Source: Volvox africanus (Eukaryota > Chlorophyta > Chlorophyceae > Chlamydomonadales > Volvocaceae). From it: a DNA stretch of 64,000 nucleotides. The notes under the pieces are model-generated. The model was not told the DNA's origin. It searched no databases and saw only the letters and a program-made list of their open reading frames with translations. Shown here in pieces: positions 13,181-25,973 of this stretch. Numbering within the stretch: position 1 is the stretch's first letter; every line of letters starts with the position of its first letter. The stretch is taken from positions 248,001 to 312,000 of the forward strand of contig BSDZ01000028.1 in assembly GCA_030268105.1 (NCBI GenBank), written 5' to 3'. The position numbers were made by a program, and so were the translations under genes.

Positions 13181-13921
13181 ATGGAACGTCCCGAGAAGAA
13201 AAAGCAGCCGATTATCCGGCGCAGGGTAGGCGATCCTAATACAGCTCCGACAACCCCCCCACTGCCACAGCAACAACAGGAGTCCGATTACTGGAGCAGG
13301 TGGGCGTTTGGTCTTCCCCCCACCTGCTTTCCGATGAACAGTGTCATCTCATCTTTCCACAGTCAGCCCAGCCATTTCAGTCATCACACCCATCGTTGCG
13401 TGGGCTTTTGCCCGATCCGCTCACGTGTTTATCTGCAACGGCCAGCTTCTCCCGACCCCCCGCTGGGCCCACTGGCCTCCCATTGGCATATTGATATGAC
13501 GCCGCCTTAATTATCGATTATCCGCCTTCGTTCGCGCAGACATCGGCAGGCTGTTTACCCTGCGTGCATTTCTATACGCCGCCTGCTCGTCTCACTGTGC
13601 CCGGGGCCTCCCAAGCACCAATCCAGCCCAGGGTCGATACTGACTCCCGGATTCGTCCAGGTCCAACTGACAGGCATCAAAGACAATCCATGGGCCACAA
13701 CTTACTCCCTGAGCAGAAATCCCTGCCCTGGCCTAGAGCAGGGATCCTCACGATCCCCCATGGGTCCGTCCGGGATCCCCTGCTGGCCACTGGACGGGGG
13801 CCATGCCAGGGCGCCATTTTATCCTCACATACAACTCCGTCGCCTGCCATGCCGTAGTCCAAAGCCCAAAGCTCTTCAGTCGTTTCGGATGGCCGCCATA
13901 ATGGCGGCTTTGCGCGCTTGA
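13181..13921 (+). CDS. Candidate small two-exon gene, unknown product
   Basis: An ATG at 13181 opens a basic, Pro/Gln-rich exon (begins MERPEKKKQPIIRRR) that ends at 13299 with a GTGGGC donor. An in-phase acceptor (GCGCAG, ending 13539) leads to an exon 13540-13921 closing at TGA, giving about 166 aa. The join would read ...ESDYWSRHRQAVYP.... Its 3' end overlaps the terminal exon of the AMP deaminase gene on the opposite strand by 46 nt. Composition is Pro/Ser-rich and no domain is recognised. It could be a chance frame; it needs transcript support. Confidence 0.28.
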
Positions 13922-16900
13922 TGCGCCACAGCGCCGTGGAGTACCAGGCGCATCTCATCGCAGTAGGTCTCATGCCTGAGAGTGGCAGTTGTTAGAGTTT
14001 TCTCCATAAAGTGTGTTTCATATTGATCACATTGGGAGAAGGGTAGCATGTGTAAAAGCCCCTTCTCGCTGCAGGCCGCCATGTCATGGACTCAGCTGTT
14101 CAGTCATGGGACCGACTAACTACCTCCATTCACCCATACGGAGTCATTTTCACTCCCTCATCATTTTCACTCCCGCACAGAGTTTTTGTCAGCAACTGCG
14201 CAGTGCCCATGGGGGTTCTCTGTGACCCATAGCACAGCAGTCTTCCAACGCCCCGGCTGCCACCACGGCCGATGACTACTACCACCCTGGCGGCCGTTCC
14301 CTTACTCCCCCGACCCATATGCGATTTCTCACCGGAACCGCAGCCGCAGATTGGGCACGTTGGTTTTATGGATGTCATTGCCCTCGGGCCCTGGCCGCCA
14401 GTACTCCTCCGCCACCCAGTGCTTCTTACAAGCGTGCGGGAAGCCGGAATGAAGCACGCCATTGCGTGCGATCTCACATAGATCAGCGCTGCTCATTTTG
14501 AATACCTGAGGGTAGGACGTCGCGATGGCCGTCATACATTTGAGGAAACCGAGGAAAAGAGGTCGGGCCGCACAGGGCGGAAGAAGAATAAGGTTGGAGC
14601 AGTAGATTACCAACATGACGATAACCAAAACAGAGTGCTCAGCATCCCCGGCATAAACCATCGATATCACTGTCCAGAGACAGCGGCTGATGAACATATC
14701 CACACAACCCCTGCGCGCACCATGTTCAATGCCCATGCGAGGCACTTACGGCGTCGTCTCCAGGAAACGCCGCACGTATTGTTAAAAAGAAAAGCGTCCC
14801 GCCCTGGGCGGTATTACTTCTTTCCTCCTTCCGATCCTCTTATACACGGATCGCTCATCTCAACACGTTCTTTCACGATCCGCCATACCAACCTTCCACC
14901 ATCCTTTCTCCCTTACTTCGCTCTCACTCCGATAACCCTTTCCTGCATATATCCAATAGCTTACTACATATTTTCCCCTGCCCAGATTACCCCCCACCTG
15001 TCCACACACACAACGCTGCACACATACACACACATACCCTGGCGCGCATAGACCACCACATCACAGGCCCTCCTTCCGTTTTTTCGTTCTTTCTGTTCAG
15101 TTCATATATGCGTGCACACCTGCGCTGCGATACTGTACTCCTCCACCAGCGGCTCTTTCGTGAGGTGGATCATGACCGGGTCGTCCGTGGACAGCGACAC
15201 CGACAGCCCCCGCGCGAAGAAGATAGGGAAGGGGTTGCGGTGGTAGTCCAGGAACAGCGAGTTGTTGGACAACGGACTCATACATAGCCCGATCTGTGCC
15301 AGGTAATAGCTGTGCAAGCAATTGGGAGCAGATGGGAGCAGGGGAACAACACAGTGAGTGAATAGTAGCCAATATCATTCAATTCAGCATAACAATATCT
15401 AGATTGCAGGACCGTGGCAGGGAAGCGGCACATGGCAGAAGGGGCAAAGGATGTTATCAGGAAAATGGAGGAGAGGTAGAAGCCCAAGGGTCGGAGCAAA
15501 TGGGTAAGAAGATGTACTAAGATGGTACCGAGCAAGCATGAATGTGGGGAGACACGCCTGCATCGTTAGCCTCTAAATGGTTTAGTCTGCCATAGGTACG
15601 GGGAAGGTACGGCCGACTTTCAAGTGTGAATATCAATATTGAACCATTCATTAACATAAAAGATCAGATACGTACCGTGCCATCGTGTTGTTTCGGACCT
15701 TTTAACACATATATGGCATTCATTTATACAGATGCACAAAAAACATATGCAAAAATCCCAGTGTCAGTAACATCCTACGTTTGAATAAGGACCCCATGCC
15801 CGGTGATAATGAATGGTAGGGATCCATAGGACCCACAGGTATTGCAGGCAGGGGCTCTTGCGCAGGTTGATTCCGTGGGCGATGTTCTCACACAACATGA
15901 ACGCCGCCACGAGGTGATCCACGTCGCCCGCCTCGCCCGAGTGGGGCCGGAAGGAGAACGTGTTCAGGCCCCGGGACTCGCGGAACTTGTTCAGCGCGTA
16001 ACTGGTAGGGACAAACGTGGTAGGGATTTTAAAACCACACGCGGCGTAGGGAAGGGGTTGAACTTAGAAGACTAAGAACACGATGTGCGAGCGGGGTTAC
16101 AACGCTGAGGGCTACGAGGAGGTACCGACATTTTGGATTTTGGGAGTCAAGGCACCGTTCCCGAATCCATACGCGGAAATTTTGGGTAGTTTGGTTTTTA
16201 AAATAGGGAGGGATCTCTTGAAACAAAATGGAAAAACCTAATTTCCGAGATAAGAAGGTAGATTATAACAAACAAAAAACATGCGCAGTCGTGAAAGGAA
16301 TAGGGGCCCATCGAGAGGACACAGGATCTGGAATGGTGGTGATAGATAGAATGGTGGTCATAGTTCTGCGACGCGGAAGAGGACTGTGGCATTTGGGGGC
16401 GCCGTCGATGACTTTTGTTATTCATTAGACCTCAGAATCTCAAGTACCCTGGTAAGGTGCTCACAGGTTCGCGTAAATGTAGTAGGCGTAATACGCATAT
16501 GCGCAGTTGTGCTTGGTGTTCCAGCGCTCTGGCGGCTCCGTGTGCTTGGTAGGGCGGCGCTCGGGCTTGGACTCGTCATCCACCATGTCGAACCCAACAA
16601 TCTGCAGCGACAAGCGCTCAGCTTGGACCATCAAAACAAGGCTTTCAACGGTGGAAGTCTACTCCCTACAAGTGCCCTTTGGCAGCGGGTCACGGCTTCA
16701 TGCCTTGGGCCCATGGCAAAAGGAGATTGGTGGGTCCTGAATCGACGTCTCGCAGATGAGACCAGTAAATCTGTGTCCATAAGTTGTTGCTGTCGTTGTC
16801 AATGCACCAGCCCTAGCATCAATGCACTGCGTTTGCTATCAGCGCAACAACCTTGGCATCGATCACGCCAGTTGGCACTTCACAGAATCAGCCTGAAGGC

Positions 16901-19900
16901 CGCCACGCCAGGACGCTTCCTATCCGGAAACCCACTCCACAAGGCGTCAACGCAGCAGCCTCTTGCCACCAAGGAAAGCTGCACGCCCCCAATATCCTAC
17001 GCCTTCACCCACCATGCTGAGCAGCACGTGCAGCTGTGGATGCGTGGAGGGATCCGCGGTCACCTCGAATAACGGTTCGAAGATGTTGTCTAGCATCTGC
17101 TGGAAATTTTCAATAACGCCGGTCTCCTTGTACACATTGTACAGCCGCGGGATCTGCGTGCGGAACCAGGACCGGCATTGGGACCCAAACGCGGATATCC
17201 GGGACCCAGCGACGCCGCGGGTCAGGGATGAACGGGGAGCAGGAACGGAATCGTTTAGCGGAGAGTGGCTCTGAAAGCGACGGAAGAGACCAGAACGAAG
17301 AGACGTCGGAAACGTCTCGGGAAATGACTGGGGCCATACGACGGGACCTAGTAGTAGCTCAACACCCTTCTCCTGCGTGAAAGTCTTTTCTCCGACCGTG
17401 GGTGTCTCCTCTTTGCACTCCCCTAACAGTACGTCATCATTACCACCTGCTCGTGAGGCCTGACCCCTCACCCCTTATCCTCCTGCCACTCACCTGGATC
17501 AACCAGACGTTATTGTCCGAGTGTAGCTGGAACCCCACCACCCACGCAGCCAGGATGTCCCATTCCATGGCCTTGCGTCCGTAGATGGAGACACGCATCT
17601 CAGCGTGCTGGTACTTGGAGCTCTCCAGGTCGGAGAACACCTCCTTGGTCAGCTCCGCCAGGAAGCGGCCGTGGATCAGGTTGTCCTGAGCGTCCAAAAG
17701 CGACAAGGCGGAATTAGAGGATGCGGATCCCACCAACTTCATTTATCATTTTCGTGCATAAATGAACTAGGAAAAGTCTAATTTCTAATCAGTTGCGACA
17801 CGCAGTCGGACAGGGAAGCAACTCCGTAGTTTGTTACATAAGTGCTCAAGTCTTAGCATATCGCACTGACTCCACATAACAGGGAGAATAGACATTCGTA
17901 CCAATGCCGTACTCGCATTTGTCCTGTTTATCACGCATGGTCTCCACTATTGTTCCGACCGATGTTCAACACACCCCCTCGGACGGAACACCGTTATCGT
18001 CCGCCTTCACTCAGCGCACACCCATCGCGGTTCTGAACCCGGCGAATTTCTTGTCACCTAGTGGCTTCGTCATCACGTCTGCCACCATGCTCTCTGTAGG
18101 ACAGTAATCAAACTTGACCTCGCCGCGCTCAGCTCGCTCCCTAACAAAGTGGTGAGCCACATCAATATGCCTTGACCGTTCCAAAGAAACCGGATTCTTG
18201 ATCAGGCTCAGCGCACCCTGGTTGTTATCCCAGATGCGCACACACTCCTGCTCCATTCCCAAATCATACAGGAGCTTGTGAATCCACAGCGCCTCATGTG
18301 TGGTGAACGCCGCAGCCATGTATTCCGCCTCCACGGACGACGTTGCAACAGTTGGCTGCAATCGGCTCTTCCAGCTGATTGCTGTACCATTCATTAGAAA
18401 GATGAACCCGTGGTGGATCGACGCCTATCACGGTCCTTGGCCCAATCTGCATCAGGATAGCCCTCAACAACTAAACTGATGCAGATTGGGCCAAGGACCG
18501 TGATAGGCGTCGATCCACCACGGGTTCATCTTTCTAATGAATGGTACAGCAATCAGCTGGAAGAGCCGATTGCAGCCAACTGTTGCAACGTCGTCCGTGG
18601 AGGCGGAATACATGGCTGCGGCGTTCACCACACATGAGGCGCTGTGGATTCACAAGCTCCTGTATGATTTGGGAATGGAGCAGGAGTGTGTGCGCATCTG
18701 GGATAACAACCAGGGTGCGCTGAGCCTGATCAAGAATCCGGTTTCTTTGGAACGGTCAAGGCATATTGATGTGGCTCACCACTTTGTTAGGGAGCGAGCT
18801 GAGCGCGGCGAGGTCAAGTTTGATTACTGTCCTACAGAGAGCATGGTGGCAGACGTGATGACGAAGCCACTAGGTGACAAGAAATTCGCCGAGTTCAGAA
18901 CCGCGATGGGTGTGCGCTGAGTGAAGGCGGACGATAACGGTGTTCCGTCCGAGGGGGTGTTGTGGAAAAAATCAGCAAAGTTTGTAGTATTTAAAATCAA
19001 ACCAACACGGTCCGACGTGCCTGCTTAATAAAGATCTCTCGCAGCCTCGACTGGCCGCAGGGGTTATACTTGAGGTTGAACTTATCGAAGCGGTGGAACG
19101 TGTTCTTGTCGGCGTGCATGTCCAGCGTGTCCACATTTAGGTCGTATCCTAAACAAGCACAGTAAGAAGCGCCAAAGGGATGAGCAGCACCGGCGGGCCT
19201 TCTTGGACCATCCGGACAGTGTGAGACGAATAACAAAAGACACGCGTAACATGGAACACACAAGTAAGCTAGCTAGCCTGTCCAAACAAGTTTCCCATCC
19301 ACGATCTCATAAAGCGTGTGTATATTTATATTTATATCTATCTATAACTATCTATCTAAATGTATAGAGAGAAAACCAAAACATACACTAGTTTGTAGAA
19401 GGAAATCAGAACATGTTTTGCACAACATCACTAGGACCGAAGAGCTTTCACTTATGTATGGTACAGCTTTTTACGGAGACCTAAACCACAATGAGCGTTC
19501 TTTATTAGACGAAGAAGTCTACAGTTTAACATGTGTTTGCAACCTCCGTAACCATCAAAATAGGTGAACCTGGGGAAGCAGACTCGAGACTATAGCGAAA
19601 AATCGTGAGCCCAGGGTTTGGCTAACAGGATGGAAAGTCCCCCTTTTTGCTCCCAGCCCCGCGCAGCATTTTATGCGTGGCCCCTGACAAAGGAAATCAC
19701 CCGCCGTACCCCCCCGCCGTACTAACCAGTCAGCTTGAGGCTCTCAAAGACTTCCTGCAACGTCAGATACTTGCCATCACGAAAGATGACCACCTCGTCC
19801 GGCTCCTGAAAAGGTGTTAGCAATTTAGCCACCAACACCGAACCAACATCTAGCCAACAAAGCACGAACAGCAGACAGAGGGACGCGAATGCATTCGTGC

Positions 19901-22900
19901 ATCGGACGTTCTGGAACGTAGCTCCATGCGGCCCAGCTGCCCATAATTGGAATCGGCAGTCAACAGCGCGTTGGCAAAGGCAGTGTAGTAGAGCACATGT
20001 TGCAGTACAGTACAGTGAGGTGCCGTACACCCTGCTACTGGCTCAGGAGCTTACGGCTGGATGGACATCACTTGGAACGACCGCCATAACTGCCGGCAAG
20101 GCGGACAATACCACCCCCTACCAGTCTCCAGACCGTCTTTAGACCTAAAGTCTTCCACACATCCTCAAGGTGATTCATTTCCGCAGACAACAAAGCCACA
20201 AATTTAAGATATTACCTTCCGCAGCTTAGACTTGATAAATCGCAGCAAATGTTTTTGGTGCATGCACGCGCTGTGATGGATGTGGGTGTCCACCTGGAAA
20301 TCACGGTGTTAGGCAGCAGAGGAAAGGTTGCCTTAGTCAGGCATGCGGATATGACTTCAACCAGCTGAGAACAGATTGATACAGAAGAACCTCTTACGAG
20401 GAACAAAACCAAATACCTAGTAGCAAGCCAACTGAATGCGGTGGGGAAGTGTCGCATCGAAGCAGGCGAACGGAAGGCGGTATTGTTTGTAGACTGACGC
20501 CGAAGGTACCACGGCAGCGGGGTCGCCTCCCTCCAGCGGAACTTTCGTCTGGGCAGTAGATGGCTGAAGTGCAGTCGAGCACTTTCAAATGCTCCAAAAT
20601 GCCATGTTATGTTGCAAGGAATGTCCTCCAACCCTCCAGATCTCTGATATTAAGTCCAGTAAAACATGGGGCTGGTGACTCGACCACAACCACTGCCACA
20701 CAGAACAGCCCCAGCAACCTATCCTGTGCAAGGCCATCACAAAGTCCTTGACAACCCTGCATCCTAGGTCAGACCCAGTCAACAGAGACCCAGTCAGACG
20801 AATGACCCAACCACCTTGCGCACGTTGTAGAAATCGCGGTGCGGCGCTGCCTTCTGCGCCCGAAACTCCTTGTCGCTGTTCAACATCACGTGCAGGTTAA
20901 ATTTCTGCTCCAGCAGGATGAGACGGTGGTGGCAAAACGACTTGACCGGACCCTGCGGAGAATTGCAGCGTGCAGCAAGCCAAGCGGACTCAAGCAAGCT
21001 GACCGGTTTTAAGAGCACTGCAAAGGCGGGTAGGGGCTGAATGTCTCCTGCATGAAACGGGTCTTGCCAGCGGGTGACGGTGAGGGAGGCGATGGGTATG
21101 GGAGCCTGAGAAGAGTTGATGGTTGTGGATACAGTGGCGACGGCTGCAGCAATGGCGGTGGCTGTGGAAGTAGCAGTGGCAGTGGTGATGGGGGTCGTGG
21201 CGGTGTGGTGGTGGTGTGCGGGTCGTCGTGGCAGTGGTGGTAGAAGTTACGTTAAAACTGGCTGCTGAAACAATATGACTGTGCGATGTGGAAGCGAAGA
21301 ACGATGCTGATGAGCATACACGCATCATTATTAACCCTCGAGGGCCGTACAAGGAGAAGGCATGTGCGGGAAAGACAAGCCAACACATACTCGGGCTTCT
21401 CACCGATGAGCCGTACCGCAGGATGCGGTGCATATCCGTGAAGAACTCGGATGCTGTACCTGGCACCTGCAGGCAGGGTGCATAGACGGACGGACACACC
21501 GACGCACGGAGATGAGTAGAAGACAGGTGGCTGTGTAAGCAGAATTGCAGATGGAGGGGCAGGGGCGCATGGGGCGTCGCAAAGATAGCGGCAGATGGAC
21601 GTACGGGCGAAGCCATAAGCTCGAACGGTTCTTGAAAAAGCACATCATGTCAATAAGTCAAGTCGCCGTGCTGCATTTCAACTCATCCAACGGCCTGAGC
21701 TTGGTACCAGGGTGAAGCCTGGCACCTACAAATTCTCTCCTGGCCTTCACGCACAGCTTTCTTGAACGTCCGCTGGAACTGAGCTTGGCCTTTTTATGCA
21801 GTCCCTATCTCGTCTCACAACAAGTCGTACGTACCGGGAACAAGTTGTCAAGCTGCTCCCGGTCCTCTGGGCCGTAGACCGCCATGACACCATCCACCAT
21901 ACGGAAAGTATGACCGGATTGCGGCATCGGCTCGTACTTGAAGGGGTCAGGGATGATGTCGGAGGGCACCGCGGCCTCCTGCTCGTGGCGCCGCGCCTCA
22001 GCGGACACTGTTTCCCAGCCGAGGTATAATTGGGCGGGCGGGCGGATCCGGTAACATTCAAATGCACACGAGAAGGCTGCGAGCATGCATGGCTTATGAC
22101 CCGGTCACATACCGGTGCCGTATCCTAACAAGAACTGACAACCCACGGAATCCTCATAACCACCTTTATATCCTCGTCAAGCGACTCTGCTGCAACTCCA
22201 CTCTGACCCGCCTGCACTTGTTCGCCCCAAAACTCAACGACGGCAAACTTTTACAAACAAAACGTCGGTGTTAGTATTTCACCAGGCTTGGTCCTTTTAA
22301 TTTTGGTTGTTGCTCGTTGTTGGTTGTTGCAATTGCTGTTATTGCTGCTGCTGCTGTTTGCGGAAACGTAACATGTGCGGGCACGACTCAGTTTGCTCGT
22401 CACTGCAGCTCTTCGGTTGCTAACCCCTCCCTCCCTTCCTCCCACTCTACACGGACGGACATACACACCTGCATTAAGACCCGTTGTGTAATCAGGATAT
22501 CTTTTGCGGGCTTGCGCGCTTTTCCTTATTCCCGGACCCGGGTCCGTTATTTTCCGCACCAATCCCCATACCACACGAGCCCTACGATTTCCCTTCTCAC
22601 AAGCAGGCCTGTAAAGCCAATGCTTCCGTAGCTCCAGACACTCCACAAGGCTGCCGCACACTTCCTCCACTTCGTCCGTAATCGCGGTCTCTGGGGTGAT
22701 CACCCGACTGTACTCATCGCCAGCGTTGAGGGCCTGCTGGTCACCGGACTGGAAGGAAGGGGTATGAAAACAACGGACGGCAACCATCGGGTGGAAACCA
22801 AGGAAAACGAAATGATTATCCAGTTCAAGACATTAACTGTTAGAAGGAAAGAGAGTAAGGGAAGAGAGGGGACGACGAGCTTTGTATGTAAGTAAACCAA

Positions 22901-25468
22901 GAATCATACCGAGGGAGAGGAACGGAGCAGCAGCAACAGCGCCGACATAAAGCATGTACGGGCAGTGGACCTTGTGGGAGTACTTGGGCGCATATTCTTC
23001 ACGTCCCAAATCAAAATGGGGCAGCGAATCAATAACACTTCCAGGTGTCCTTTCAGATGTTGGGATATACGGAAAAAGATAATCCAGTACAAAGAGGCCC
23101 GCTGAAGCCGCCACAGCCGCCCCGCGGTGGCAATCTGTGAAAAGAGACACATTCCGGCCTGCTTGTCCTTGTTGAGGACCCCCAGGCAGGACGAATGATA
23201 TATGCCTGAGCCTGCCCTAACATCCCTTCAGCCCTAACATCAGCCTTCCTACACCTTCACGAAAGAACCCAGTCCCATCGAACGACCCTGCCGCCCTTCG
23301 CTGCTCCTCTCCTCCGCGGATTTCCCGTATCTGCCCTCCTCCACAACAACCTCGATCGCCTTCCAACCTTTCGTTGGCCGCACCCATATTCACAAGGCCA
23401 AGGCACAGCTCCGTCTGCTTTTCCCGGTTCCTCCGCAAACACCAATGACCGCATTGCGCTGTGAGGGGCACCCGCATCCTTACCTTATCCCCGGACGCTG
23501 TCGCGACTTGTGCAGCTCCTGCTGGCACCATGCCCAGCTTGGTTGCCAGGCCCCCCGTGCCGCCCGTCGCCGCGATCATCATGTCCAGGGCGGCTTTCTG
23601 AGCGCGATCCTGCGCCGCCGCCGCCGATGAGGTGGACCCCGGAATCAGGTGGTTGGCTGCTGCGCCTCCACCCAGTGACATGTGGTTGTTGCTAAGCTTG
23701 CGCATGGAAGGACCGGACGACGTGATGATAGGTCCACAGGGCCCGCCGCTGACGATGGCACCTCCCCCGCTGCTGTTGCCGGTGGTAGCTGCGCCACCAC
23801 CGCTATTGAGAGAGCCCTACAGATGATTTCATGCGGGTAGGTATTAGATGATTCAGGGTTGCTATTGTAAGCCTTAAGCTTCAACCCACCGGGAATGCGT
23901 CCCCAGCCCCGCGGCGCCTGTTTACAGGTTGACCCGGCGCCCGAGGAGACTCGCCCTCCACCAGCTGCGCATCAGATACGGACATGAGGGCCGCGGGGCC
24001 GTCCGGTGTGACCCCGTACGGCGTCGTATGCGCGGTGGTGGGATATTCCTACAGTACGGCAAGAAGTGTAAAAGATGAGTTGTTATATATATAACTAAAC
24101 ATATGACATACTTTTAATGTGTACCGTGCACGAAGAGAAGCTGGGGGAATGCTGGAGGAGATGCTGGGGGCATAGCGATATAGATAGGCGAAGAGAAGCC
24201 AATTTCTGCGCCCAGCGGAAAATACCGCAAAAATTGAGGATGCTGGCGGTGGGAACTATCGATTGCTGTGAATATCCACCGGGATGCGGGTTGGAGCTAC
24301 CACTAAAGTCTGCCCATCGGGGAAGGACGAATGGGACAGCCAAAGCTGCGCAGCGACGTAGTGGGAGGAATGTTGAGGTGACTAGGAGGCCAACCGTCTC
24401 CCTGACCAGCCCCCTGCATTCCGTGCTATGTAAATTGCAATAAACCGAGGGTGTCCGGGTTAACAAAGGTGGCCGATACCGGGATAATGATGCAGTGTAG
24501 GCAACGTCAGCGGCGACAAAATGCCACTTAACTACCTCGCTCGACGTGCGGCGCGCCGGTATATCGTAGTCGTGATCTAGGTTACCTACGGATTCCTGCC
24601 GATTGCGGCACAACTCTACGACTCAACCCAAGATGACTGGATGTTGGTATGAATGTTGGTATGAATGTTTGATGAATGGGTATATGTGTTACGTATCTTG
24701 TGATTCCTGGGGAAACAATTCGCATGTGGTGTCATCCCAAGGATAGAAAGCTGCACGGGGCTGAACTGGCATATCGGAAGAGGAAATAAACGACGGGACG
24801 GACATGGGAATGACAACAGCTAATTATGCGACATTAATCTTTCCGTACAAAGTTTTCTGAACGCGTACCCGGTAGCTGTGGCTCTGATGGGTAGTTTTGT
24901 GGGACGCGGTTTGGGGCTCCGATACTGGCGCTTGAAGTGGCGCTGGCGCCGTCACGTGGGCAGCCGGCGGCTTGGCCAGCACGGGTAGAAACGTCGCAAC
25001 GCCGTTGGGTAATCCGTAACTGTTTGCCTGCGGGGCTTGTGGGGAGGGCCTTCAGACAGGAAGGGACAAAGAGTGCAGCCGCCTACGTAGTCTTCACGTG
25101 GCACAGCCATACAGCTGCGGGGCATAGGAATCAAATTGCCACTTGGCGTCGGGACTCACGTACGGCCTTGACGGCGTCACCTCCAGAAATGAGTCGTTGG
25201 GACGGTACCGTTGAAAGGACGGAGAAAGCTCCGAGCTGCGGATTATAACGCCGTGACTTGTGTGAAGCACGTGCAGTGCGAATTCTCGCTGGGACCATCT
25301 TCACTCAGCGCACCTGGTCTGCACTTCACGTCCCGTCCGACCATTAATTTTATCTAGACGACGTGTGTAAAAAGTGGCCAGACCTAACGCTGCGCCAAAG
25401 GCAATTGCGCCTCCAACAGCTGCACCAGCTGCTACAAACAACGCCACTTTGCCAGTGTCGCTGCTCAT
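13876..25468 (-). CDS. AMPD: AMP deaminase (plant type, N-terminal membrane anchor), about 920 aa
   Basis: The enzyme hydrolyses AMP to IMP and ammonia. Nineteen exons join in phase: 25468-25314, 25019-24869, 24595-24536, 24048-23890, 23816-23484, 22748-22601, 22007-21835, 21466-21404, 20952-20815, 20293-20216, 19805-19727, 19148-19021, 17685-17494, 17153-17013, 16601-16465, 16001-15837, 15309-15120, 14505-14333, 13975-13876. Residues about 8-32 form one hydrophobic helix followed by TRR, as in plant AMP deaminases. Residues about 52-330 are a low-complexity linker, and the catalytic domain fills the C-terminal two thirds. Zinc ligands and active-site residues are present: DTHIHHSA (H464, H466), RPHSGEAGD (H732, E735), IAHGI (H754), STDDP (D809, D810). 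Family-typical blocks such as LLEQKFNLH and [14 protein letters not shown] are intact. The gene is unbroken. The donor of exon 12 is GC (GCACGT), and that intron carries an inverted copia fragment. Exons 6-19 are secure; the linker exons rest on phase and splice signals. Confidence 0.93.
17971..18455 (-). mobile_element. Ty1/copia RNase H fragment, left arm of inverted repeat
   Basis: On the minus strand this arm encodes the C-terminal RNase H part of a copia-type pol protein: [10 protein letters not shown], the DNNQGA block, [13 protein letters not shown] and the terminal KPLGDKKF motif, ending at the normal stop. A one-base frame break lies just upstream of the RNase H frame (about 18404). 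No LTR, integrase or reverse transcriptase lies next to it, so it is a dead fragment. It mirrors 18476-18960 and lies inside intron 12 of AMP deaminase, in sense with that gene. Confidence 0.93.
18476..18960 (+). mobile_element. Ty1/copia RNase H fragment, right arm of inverted repeat
   Basis: Reverse complement of 17971-18455, separated by a 20-bp spacer (18456-18475). Both arms are 485 bp. I find a single difference: the codon after KKFA reads Gly in the left arm and Glu in the right. Both arms share the same upstream one-base frame break, so the fragment had already decayed before it was inverted and duplicated. The arm is antisense to the host gene. Confidence 0.93.
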
Positions 25469-25973
25469 GATAATTCTTTAACTTACAAACCTGGAAAAGT
25501 CGGAGTGCCCAATACGGGACAATTGCAGAACTGTGGTAGGCCCGATGGTGCAACGAAAGCAAAAAAGCCCTTTTGCCACGTCGCACCAAAGGCAAAATGA
25601 ACGCCTTCTTCCTATTCCTAATACGCAAATGTATATGTAGGAATGGTCGTTGGGGTCAACTGTGTTCAGGCATCAATCGCGGTATCATGCACACGCGAAT
25701 TCATAAGCATCCTTGGCCGTATATTTCGGGTCAGTATTTGATGAACGTTATCGCATACGAATTTATTCATGTATTTATTCATTTTGCTGTCTGTATTTTC
25801 TGACTACAATTGACCCAAAGGCCGCAAAGAACGAGACGGCTTCACACTTGCATGGCGATGGCATGTTTTTAGCTTCGCCTTTAGGATGAACGGTTCAATT
25901 TATATTTAACCGTAAGTTACAGTCAGCACACGCGATCCTCAATAGCAGGTGGAGCGCCCGCCGACTCTTCATT

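Noticed and set aside
17971..18960. Copia arms considered as a complete retrotransposon with two LTRs
   Set aside because: The arms are inverted, not direct, contain only RNase H coding sequence, and share a frame break; no LTR, gag, integrase or reverse transcriptase is present.
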